DNA from: CAVOBC01 sp963693635
GTDB lineage: Bacteria > Pseudomonadota > Gammaproteobacteria > Pseudomonadales > Azotimanducaceae
DNA length: 12,815 bases
Reading direction: 5' to 3'
NCBI GenBank assembly: GCA_963693635.1
Contig: CAVOBC010000112.1
Coordinates: 1 to 12,815, forward strand
The translations under genes were made by a program, and so were the position numbers. A model generated the notes under the pieces. That model made no database searches. It had not been told where the DNA came from and saw only the letters and a program-made list of their open reading frames with translations. This document shows, piece by piece, positions 7,397-12,815 of this stretch (position 1 is the stretch's first letter; the number at the start of each line of letters is the position of its first letter).

Positions 7397-8533
7397 ATGG
7401 TACTGGCTAACGAACTTCGGTCTTTTTTCGACCACTTCGATAATCTTGACGACCCGCGTGTCGAACGTACTCGATAGTATCCCTTGCCCGAAATTCTGTT
7501 CACCACCTTTTGCGGGGTCGCTGCCGGTTGCGAGGGTTGGAATGAAATCGAAGCCTTCGCCAAAGAACGTATCGATTTCTTGCAACAACACCTGGTTTTT
7601 GAAAACGGTGCTCCTAGTGACGATACCCTGCGTCGCGTCTTTCGCGCTCTGGATCTCGAGCAATTCCAGGCCTGTTTTTCAGCTTACTTCCGCCAATGGT
7701 GCGGCCCTTCTGAACAGCGATCCATCGCCATTGATGGCAAAGCCCTACGCGGCAGCCGAGGCGGTGATAAACGAGCGCTGCACATGGTCAGCGCTTTTGT
7801 CAGCCAATCTCGAATCGTGCTCGCTCAGCGACAAGTGTCTGACAAATCAAACGAAATAACCGCTATTCCCGAACTTCTAAAACTGCTCGATTTGCGCGGC
7901 GCAACCATCAGCATCGATGCCATGGGGTGTCAACACGCTATCGCCAAGGACATTGTGGACGGTGGCGCAGATTTTGTTCTTGGACTCAAGGGCAGCCAAA
8001 GCTCACTGCACGAAGACGTTGTCACCTTGTTCGACAAGCCACCCGAGGGCTTCCAGTTTTCTACTCATGAAGAGGTGGATAAAGGCCACGGACGTGTCGA
8101 ACAACGACGTACTATCGTTTGTGAGCAGCTCAGTTGGTTGCATTAGCGACACCTGAACTGGACTTGTATTGGCAGCGTGATTAAGGTTGAGTTACAACGC
8201 CACATCGATGAACAATGTAGTGAGGAGGTTCGCTATTACATTGCCAGCTTCTCAGCCGATGCGGCCCGATCCCACGCCGCGGTACGTAACCACTGGGCGA
8301 TAGAAAACGGATTGCATTGGGTGCTCGACATGAGTTTCGGAGAAGATCAGAGTCGAATACGCAAAGGCCATGCAGTGGCCAACATGGCAGTGATACGCCA
8401 TACTGTGATCAACGCACTGAACTCGATCAAGGAAAAAAGACAAAGTATCAAAATGTTACGCAAAAAAGCGAGCTGGCGTACCGACGCTTTGGCAAAAAAC
8501 AATCGCTGCTATCGACTAGATGAGGTGGCCCTG
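7397..8533 (+). pseudogene. ISAs1-family DDE transposase, interrupted by two in-frame TAG codons
   Basis: From ATG 7397 one frame runs through the whole element with no frameshift and reads as an ISAs1 transposase (MVLANELRSFFDHFDNLDD at the start). The catalytic residues are present: Asp in AIDGKALRGS (codon 113), Asp in SIDAMGCQ (codon 174) and Glu in HWAIENGLHWVLD (codon 303). TAG codons break it at 7475-7477 (codon 27, between ERTR and YPLPEILF) and 8144-8146 (codon 250, between LSWLH and RHLNW). No stop occurs before the right inverted repeat, so the frame would read out into flanking DNA to TGA 8747-8749. Length to the repeat is 379 codons, normal for the family. Both stops are one C-to-T change from CAG. 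It is most simply a recently inactivated gene. Confidence 0.92.
8519..8533 (-). repeat. right terminal inverted repeat of the IS
   Basis: GATGAGGTGGCCCTG, the exact inverse of the left end at 7318-7332. The transposase frame passes through it without a stop. Confidence 0.92.
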
Positions 8534-8542
8534 AGGTCCAGC
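8534..8542. repeat. right 9-bp target site duplication
   Basis: AGGTCCAGC, identical to 7309-7317, directly abutting the right inverted repeat. Confidence 0.9.
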
Positions 8543-8745
8543 AGCAGGCGCAGCATTGGCCGGCCGGCCGGCACGCTCGGTCTACGCCGCCGATTCCCGA
8601 AGACACGAACGCCGTCGAAACTATGTCCACAAGCGTATGTTTGTTGCACATCGAGAGTCGATCCGGTAAATCACCACAACGGAAGTTTTCGAACAACAGG
8701 TGACGGAAGAAACACTGATAATCAAAGTTTCTCAGGAGTAGAAGG
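8543..8745 (+). promoter_or_regulatory. upstream region of the flavoenzyme unit, other half of the split intergenic region
   Basis: Before IS insertion this segment was joined to 7123-7308, making a divergent intergenic region of about 398 bases. It contains GGCCGGCCGGCCGG (8558-8571), a tandem self-complementary GGCC run. It also holds a weak possible promoter, TTGCAC (8644-8649) and TAAATC spaced by 17. The ribosome site AGGAG (8734-8738) belongs to the small ORF that follows. No gene is supported inside it. Confidence 0.35.
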
Positions 8746-8838
8746 ATGAATGCTGAATATGCCGACTGCTATCAGGTCGATATTTCCGAGCAGCACGTTC
8801 ATGGCTATCAGAGCGCATATGAGGCGCTGAGATCCTGA
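8746..8838 (+). CDS. 30-aa ORF translationally coupled to the flavoenzyme gene
   Basis: ATG 8746 has AGGAG seven bases upstream, the best ribosome site in the region. It encodes 30 residues beginning MNAEYADCYQVDISEQH and ending in TGA 8836-8838. That stop shares one base with the flavoenzyme start (TGATG). The flavoenzyme ATG has no Shine-Dalgarno of its own apart from what lies in this ORF, so the small frame may act as a coupling leader. It could instead be the remaining N-terminus of a deleted protein. I do not recognise a family. It has no membrane segment and no run of a single amino acid that would suggest attenuation. Confidence 0.5.
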   Translation: MNAEYADCYQVDISEQHVHGYQSAYEALRS

Positions 8839-10871
8839 TGGATCCTGTACGTACCGATCCACTGCTGGAGCCGTACCAGCTTGGTGGCTTGAGTCTGAGA
8901 AATCGGATCATGTCGACAGCGCACGCGTGCGGTCTGGGCGACGAGAACCACATGCCGGGTGAAACCTACCAGCGATATCATGTGGAGAAGGCGAGGGGCG
9001 GGCTTGCTCTGACAATGTTCGGCGGCTCGTCTTATATCGATGCGGATTCGCTGTGGGCGTCGGGCCAGCTGAACATGTCCACAGACGCCGTCATCCCCTA
9101 TCTGCAGCAGCTTGCCGAACGGGTTCATGATGAAGGTGCGGCGACCATGATCCAGATCACGCATCTTGGTCGTCGAGCGCAAGCCAATACGCAGCATTGG
9201 ATGTCGCCAATCGCACCTTCGATCGTTCGCGAAACAGGCCACCGCTCGATCCCGCGTGAGATGGACCGCCACGATATCGATCGCGTGGTCAGGTTATTCG
9301 GCCAAGCGGCGCTCAGGGCGAAAGAAGGTGGTCTTGACGGTTTGGAAACGATGACCCAGGGTCATCTGATCGGCCAGTTCTTTTCACCTGTCACGAACAA
9401 GCGCACCGACGAATTTGGCGGCAGTCTCGAACATCGATGCCGATTCGGCCTGATGGTTTACGAGGAAATTCGCAAACGTGTCGGAGGTGATTTCATCGTC
9501 GGGATGCGCTTCGGATTGGATGAAAGCGCGATAGGTGGTTCAGATTATGAAGAGTCGCTGGCTATTGCACGCCTGTTCGAAAAGGCGGGATTGCTCGATT
9601 TCATCAACGTAAATTACGGTCGGATCGATACCGAGCTGGCACTCGCCAACGAGTCCATGCCCGGCATGGCAGTGCCGACCGCGCCGTGGCTCGAAAAGGC
9701 CGGCGCCTTCAAACGTGAAGTCGGCTTGCCTGTATTTCACGCCGCGAAGATTTCGGATATCGCGACTGCGCGCTATGCGATTCGCGAAGGGTTGCTCGAC
9801 ATGGTGGCAATGACGCGGGCCCATATCGCCGATCCACAAATCGTCACCAAGCTGGCGCGTGGCGACGAACAACGTATTCGACCTTGTGTCGGTGCCTCGC
9901 ACTGTATGGGAGAGAATCGGCCGACCTGCCTGCACAACCCCGCCGCGGGAAGGGAACGTTTCTGGCCGCAGGAGACGAAGCGGACGGACGGCCCTATCCG
10001 CAAGGTCGTTGTTGTCGGTGGCGGTCCTGCCGGGCTGGAAGCCGCGCGTATTTCTGCTGAACGAGGACATCAGGTCGTGCTATTCGAGGCGGCCGATCGG
10101 CTTGGCGGGCAACTCACGCTTGCGGCGAAGGCCAGTTGGCGCCAGGACCTTGCAGGAATCATAGATTGGCGCGCTAACGAGGTGGAGCATCTCGGCGTTG
10201 ATATGCGTCTCAACGCCTATGCCGAGCGTGACGATGTACTCGCTGAGTCCCCGGATGTCGTAATTGTCGCAACCGGTGGAATTCCTGATCCAGGTTGGAT
10301 TGAGGGGGCGGAGCTATGCGTCAGTCCATGGGATGTGATTTCCGGTCAGGCGAAACTCGGAGACACTACGATCGTCTATGACGGTACGGGCCGGCATGTC
10401 GCGCCGATTATCAGTGAGATCGCGATGGATGCCGGTGTCGATCTCAGCTATGTGATGCTGGACGATCTGCCGGCCAAAGAGCAAGCCTATGCAGAGCGTG
10501 TTATCTGGCGAAAGCGTTTTGCGGAAATGGGGATCACGCCGCGCACCGACTACATGTTAAGAGCGATTCAAGCGATCGGAAACGCATTGGCGGCGACGTT
10601 CGTTCACGAGCTGACTGGTGAAACCTTGTGTTTGCAAGCGGAAACAATCGTGGTTGAGAACGGCACTATTCCGGCGGACGAAGTGTTTCACGAATTTCGC
10701 GCGTTTTCCTCCAACAATGGTGTTCTCGATATGGATGCATTTGTGGAAGGACTTGCACAACCTGCTTTGCATGACGAAGGATTCGCGCTTTTCCGTATTG
10801 GGGATGCGGTCTCCAGCCGCGATGTGGCCGCTGCTCTGTTTGATGCGCTGAGACTTTGCAGCCATTTGTAG
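8838..10871 (+). CDS. NADH:flavin oxidoreductase/FAD-dependent enzyme, N-methylproline (dimethylglycine) demethylase-like
   Basis: This 677-aa protein has the two-part build of trimethylamine dehydrogenase, 2,4-dienoyl-CoA reductase and the DgcA/StcD demethylases. Residues 1-345 form an FMN-binding old-yellow-enzyme barrel, with LSLRNRIMSTAH near 18-29, QITHLGRR and the signature SPVTNKRTDEFGGSLEHR near 183-200. A cysteine segment follows at C350, C356 and C364. From about 388 comes a Rossmann dinucleotide-binding fold, VVVVGGGPAGLEAAR, with VIVATGGIPDPGW further on. The start ALTMFGGSS and the segment IRPCVGASHC resemble enzymes annotated as N-methylproline demethylases, which oxidatively remove the N-methyl group to give proline. 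Dimethylglycine or another N-methyl amine is an alternative substrate. The cysteine set lacks one of the four ligands usual in trimethylamine dehydrogenase (CVGA in place of CxxC). It stands alone on this strand after the small coupled ORF. Confidence 0.93.
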   Translation: MDPVRTDPLLEPYQLGGLSLRNRIMSTAHACGLGDENHMPGETYQRYHVEKARGGLALTMFGGSSYIDADSLWASGQLNMSTDAVIPYLQQLAERVHDEGAATMIQITHLGRRAQANTQHWMSPIAPSIVRETGHRSIPREMDRHDIDRVVRLFGQAALRAKEGGLDGLETMTQGHLIGQFFSPVTNKRTDEFGGSLEHRCRFGLMVYEEIRKRVGGDFIVGMRFGLDESAIGGSDYEESLAIARLFEKAGLLDFINVNYGRIDTELALANESMPGMAVPTAPWLEKAGAFKREVGLPVFHAAKISDIATARYAIREGLLDMVAMTRAHIADPQIVTKLARGDEQRIRPCVGASHCMGENRPTCLHNPAAGRERFWPQETKRTDGPIRKVVVVGGGPAGLEAARISAERGHQVVLFEAADRLGGQLTLAAKASWRQDLAGIIDWRANEVEHLGVDMRLNAYAERDDVLAESPDVVIVATGGIPDPGWIEGAELCVSPWDVISGQAKLGDTTIVYDGTGRHVAPIISEIAMDAGVDLSYVMLDDLPAKEQAYAERVIWRKRFAEMGITPRTDYMLRAIQAIGNALAATFVHELTGETLCLQAETIVVENGTIPADEVFHEFRAFSSNNGVLDMDAFVEGLAQPALHDEGFALFRIGDAVSSRDVAAALFDALRLCSHL

Positions 10872-10892
10872 TGTTCACCTGCTCGGAACACT
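10870..10892 (+). terminator. weak hairpin at the end of the flavoenzyme gene
   Basis: AGTGTTC (10870-10876) pairs with GAACACT (10886-10892) around a 9-base loop, beginning in the stop codon. No T-run follows, so intrinsic termination is doubtful. It is the only hairpin I see near the gene end. Confidence 0.25.
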
Positions 10893-11166
10893 GAGTTCGC
10901 ATAGAGGGTAGAGGTCAAAATGGGCAAGACACTTCATCGTCGGCAAGCGCAACAGTTGGCCTGAGTTCTTACCGCAGTTCCAATACTCTGCCGCCGTGGC
11001 CAACAAGCCGCACGGCGCCCGACCGGCCAAACTGCTTTTCCGGCGCGGGGATGCCATGTCCGCGTGCCTCGGCAGGGCGAATGTCTGTTACTGCTCCCAG
11101 AGCCCGTGCTGTAACGGGTCATTGCACATCATTCTCGAGCGGCTCTTGGAAACTGAAAGGCGCGGC
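10893..11166. other. gene-free or heavily decayed stretch
   Basis: No convincing gene is present. Two frames are open for 40-60 codons: a plus-strand one through 10985-11120 (HGARPAKLLFRRGDAM and beyond) and a minus-strand one ending near 10970 (ARALGAVTDIRPAEARGHG). Neither has a start with a ribosome site or a family I recognise. An ATG at 10920 with a modest GAGG upstream gives only 14 codons. The GC content resembles the left operon, so this may be old coding DNA. Confidence 0.35.
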
Positions 11167-11349
11167 TCAGAGCAAGCGACGCTGCGGTTGGCGCGCGCTC
11201 GTCGACCGCTGGCATTCGGGATCGCGCAACATGGCGATAATCTGTGTCTGGCCCGTAATGTAACCACGCGGCTCGACGATTACGTTCTCACCGATCAAGC
11301 GGTGCAGGGCCGGCAGGCGATGAAACGGTACGCTCGGGAATAAATTATG
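11167..11349 (-). pseudogene. fatty-acid-desaturase-like C-terminal remnant
   Basis: On the minus strand, 60 codons from 11349 to TGA 11167-11169 begin HNLFPSVPFHRLPALHRLI and continue to VEPRGYITGQ. This resembles the end of membrane fatty acid desaturases, where the third histidine box HxxHH is followed by LFPSVPFxxLPALH and then a PRGY segment. Only the last histidine of the box could remain. All membrane helices and the other two histidine boxes are missing. The fragment has no start of its own and begins exactly where the patatin-like remnant ends. Recognition rests on the short proline-rich motif. Confidence 0.5.
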
Positions 11350-11700
11350 CCAGTAACTAATTTAAATTGAGGACGATCGCCATGCTTTGTCCAACCGCTT
11401 AATAGCCCGGCTGCAAAGGCGCCATTGTCACCACCACCTGAGATTGACAAAAAAGAAACTTTTTCAGGCGGTTTCGGAGGACGATCGCCTCTTTGAAGCG
11501 CATCAAAATCAGCAATAAACCGGTCGTGCCCTTTTTTGGTAGAAAAATTATAGCGAACGCCAGGTACGCCAACGACCTCAGCTTCACTAATACCTGAGTC
11601 GGGAACGCTCCTCTCTCTTTTAAGCGATTTAAGAGAGCTGCAGCCAGATAAAAAAACACTAAGAAACTGAAAACTAAAAGCTGCCTGTATTTTTTTTCAT
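11346..11700 (-). pseudogene. patatin-like phospholipase lipoprotein, N-terminal remnant, frameshifted
   Basis: Read on the minus strand from ATG 11700, an A8 tract (11690-11697) shifts the frame. With one A fewer, the product starts MKKIQAAFSF and has a classic lipoprotein signal with lipobox LSGC (Cys 20), which would place it on a membrane facing the periplasm. It continues without a stop to about residue 118. SISGGGDNGAFAAGLLSGW (85-103) is the patatin oxyanion-hole motif GGGxxGA. KLVTGI then stops just short of the GxSxG nucleophile serine, and the sequence changes to the desaturase-like remnant. The Asp of the catalytic dyad is also lost. The region is clearly AT-richer than its neighbours, suggesting a different origin. 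Without the frame correction, the ATG frame stops after 8 codons. Confidence 0.7.
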
Positions 11701-12028
11701 TTAGGGCTAGAGCCTTAGATTAGTTGTCGGTACTGGTGTCACTGGCACCGCCGCGGGACAGTATATCTACGCACACCATTGTAGCGACTGCCCGAAGTGT
11801 TACAAGTCGCTAATCGCTCGTGAGACTGGGCCAGATAGTAAGTCGGTTTTGTGTCGCAGACTGACTACTGCTTTGTTTAAGAGCGCCGCATCACCAGCAC
11901 TCAACCAGCGCGGCCCTAATGTTTATCAGGACGCTGGAACCTGACTTCCCCTTTAGGATGAAGTTCTCATCAAAGTTTCTTTTGGTATTTATCTTGATTT
12001 TCCTTAACCCCCCCCTGAGGAGAGCAAA
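11701..12028. other. intergenic region with no supported gene
   Basis: One plus-strand frame is open from about 11711 to TGA 11942-11944 and contains HHCSDCPKCYK, but it has no start codon or ribosome site. The rest (11945-12016) is AT-rich and probably includes the promoter of the RraA-family gene, though I see no clear -35/-10 pair. A C8 run (12008-12015) directly precedes that gene's ribosome site. Confidence 0.4.
12016..12028 (+). promoter_or_regulatory. ribosome binding site deciding the TTG start of the RraA-family gene
   Basis: AGGAG (12018-12022) lies six bases before TTG 12029. The first in-frame ATG, at 12038, would be 15 bases away, too far, so TTG is preferred. Confidence 0.65.
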
Positions 12029-12679
12029 TTGAACGAGATGATCGGTCAGTTGGGTAACCGGTATACCGGTGCCATCGCAGACACACTCGATGAACTCGGT
12101 TATCACAACCAGTATCTGCCGTCGGACATCCAGCCGCTCGCGGATTCGATGAAAGTGGCAGGACCTGTTTATCCCGTTCTGGGCAAGCGACGACACTACG
12201 ATGACGGAGTCGACCCGAGATATCGCCAGATGGACATGATGGACGCGATACCCAGCGGCGCGGGGATTATCGCCGAACCCGGCAACGAGTCTTTTGCGGC
12301 CCACTGGGGTGAACTGATGACCAATACGGCTCTGCAGTGGGGCGCAAAAGGAATCGTGATCAACGGCGGGCTTCGTGACAGTCTGCAGATTCTGGACGTT
12401 GGGTTTCCGGTTTTCCGCAAGTATCACTCGCCATTGACTGCAACCTACCGTTGGAACATCGACAGTTTTGACATACCGATCAAGGTAAGTAATGTCACCA
12501 TTGAGCCAGGCGATTATGTCCTGGGTGATATTGACGGTGTACTGATCATTCCACAGGCGATTATCCAAGAGGTCGTTGAGCAGACCGTGGCGGTAGCAAC
12601 TAAGGAAGACGTGGTTCGTGCGAGTCTGCAGGACGGTGGGAACATCAGAGAACTCTTCGAGGAATACAAAGTATTCTAA
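12029..12679 (+). CDS. RraA-family protein (HMG/CHA aldolase-like, metal-dependent)
   Basis: The protein is 216 aa from TTG 12029, supported by AGGAG six bases upstream. The family includes 4-hydroxy-4-methyl-2-oxoglutarate/4-carboxy-4-hydroxy-2-oxoadipate aldolases, oxaloacetate decarboxylases and the RNase E regulator RraA. The early segment TGAIADTLDELGY is typical. The middle has WGELMTNTALQWGAKG and NGGLRDSLQI. From the Glu of WGEL to the Arg of LRD there are exactly 20 residues, giving the E-X20-R-D divalent-metal motif of the aldolase branch. The usual DGxxRD is NGGLRD here, so the first Asp is Asn. PVFRKYHSP and the C-terminal IEPGDYVLGDIDGVLIIP also fit the family. An aldolase or decarboxylase acting on a branched or hydroxylated oxo-acid is likelier than RNase E inhibition. 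It stands alone, convergent with the gene at the right edge. Confidence 0.9.
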   Translation: MNEMIGQLGNRYTGAIADTLDELGYHNQYLPSDIQPLADSMKVAGPVYPVLGKRRHYDDGVDPRYRQMDMMDAIPSGAGIIAEPGNESFAAHWGELMTNTALQWGAKGIVINGGLRDSLQILDVGFPVFRKYHSPLTATYRWNIDSFDIPIKVSNVTIEPGDYVLGDIDGVLIIPQAIIQEVVEQTVAVATKEDVVRASLQDGGNIRELFEEYKVF

Positions 12680-12697
12680 AATGCGTATAACACCTCT

Positions 12698-12815
12698 CTA
12701 GTCGTCGTCACCGTTCCGGTAGGCACGAATGCGGCGATAGATCAAAATGCTACACCACACCACAGCGGCAGTGATCACGAGACCAAAGTTTAAAATCAAA
12801 ACGAATGACCAGATG
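12698..12815 (-). CDS. 3' end of a membrane protein gene, continues beyond the window
   Basis: On the minus strand a frame enters at the right edge and ends in TAG 12698-12700. The 38 visible residues are a hydrophobic helix (VLILNFGLVITAAVVW), then a basic stretch RRIRAYRN and an acidic end GDDD, a typical C-terminal transmembrane segment with a cytoplasmic positive tail. It converges on the RraA-family gene with 18 bases between stops. The family cannot be named from this end. Confidence 0.55.
   Translation of the reverse strand, partial: IWSFVLILNFGLVITAAVVWCSILIYRRIRAYRNGDDD

Larger units (their letters stand above)
7318..8533 (+). mobile_element. ISAs1-family insertion sequence, 1216 bp, complete ends
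   Basis: The element is bounded by 15-bp perfect terminal inverted repeats, CAGGGCCACCTCATC at 7318-7332 and its reverse complement at 8519-8533, and flanked by identical 9-bp target duplications. It contains one transposase frame of the ISAs1 (H-repeat) DDE type reading left to right. The perfect repeats and duplications imply insertion recent enough for the ends to be unchanged. The transposase nevertheless has two stop codons, so this copy would need a transposase from elsewhere to move. It sits in the intergenic region between two divergent units. Confidence 0.93.

Noticed and set aside
10996..11343. A 115-codon plus-strand frame starting at GTG 10996.
   Set aside because: Its second half lies opposite the desaturase-like remnant, which explains that part better. 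There is no ribosome site and the composition is Arg/Ala-rich as in shadow frames.
11369..11490. Thirteen-base direct repeat GAGGACGATCGCC at about 11369 and 11478, suggestive of a duplication or mobile-element scar.
   Set aside because: Both copies lie in the patatin-like frame and encode GDRP in contexts (RGDRPPKP and HGDRPQFK) that fit the family, so a chance or coding explanation is enough.
11609..11638. CTCTCTT/AAGAGAG inverted repeat as a possible terminator.
   Set aside because: It lies inside the patatin-like coding remnant (SSLKSLKRERS) and has an 11-base loop with no following T-run.
11711..11944. Open plus-strand frame with HHCSDCPKC that could be a small zinc-binding protein.
   Set aside because: There is no ATG, GTG or TTG start in frame with a ribosome site, and the rest of the translation looks like no family I know.
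1..12815. Search by eye for CRISPR arrays, tRNA or rRNA genes, riboswitches, phage or toxin-antitoxin modules.
   Set aside because: No regularly spaced repeats, cloverleaf sequences, conserved riboswitch cores or recognisable phage or toxin-antitoxin proteins were found.

Overview
The window looks like an accessory chromosomal region of a proteobacterium, most likely gammaproteobacterial. The grounds are a Dpp/Opp-type transporter with a Tat-exported binding protein, an ISAs1-family insertion sequence, a lipoprotein signal remnant and high-GC genes next to AT-richer debris. The taxonomy is inference from gene content only.

Layout. Positions 1-374 hold gene ends and remnants, including what looks like the first 26 residues of an amidase. 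Positions 331-7122 hold a compact minus-strand operon. In transcription order it encodes a Tat-exported solute-binding protein, a DppB-type permease (TTG start), a DppC-type permease (GTG start, 4-base overlap), a single polypeptide carrying two ABC ATPase domains, and an ornithine cyclodeaminase/mu-crystallin-family reductase. A perfect 11-bp hairpin sits between the binding-protein and permease genes. Positions 7318-8533 are a complete ISAs1-family element with 15-bp inverted repeats and a 9-bp target duplication. Its transposase frame is broken by two in-frame TAG codons. The element lies in the intergenic region between the minus-strand operon and a plus-strand unit. That unit is a 30-codon ORF joined by a TGATG overlap to a 677-aa FMN/FAD oxidoreductase resembling N-methylproline or dimethylglycine demethylases.

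Positions 10872-12028 are a gene graveyard. The best-supported remnants are the N-terminus of a patatin-like lipoprotein, frameshifted in an A8 tract and cut just before its catalytic serine, and a fatty-acid-desaturase-like C-terminus fused to it. Positions 12029-12679 encode an RraA-family protein with the E-X20-R-D metal motif. The right edge carries the 3' end of a membrane protein gene on the minus strand.

How the genes may work together (inference). The reductase carries the YKNGGGGHLDL ending that I associate with cyclic-ketimine (pyrroline-2-carboxylate) reductases, and the flavoenzyme resembles N-methylproline demethylases. A five-gene import operon and a divergent catabolic gene would suit uptake and breakdown of a cyclic or N-methylated amino-acid derivative, opine or small peptide. 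The insertion sequence now separates the two units and probably alters their control. I did not find a clearly unprecedented system; the most unusual features are the IS-split regulatory region, the doubly amber transposase and the fused pseudogene junction.
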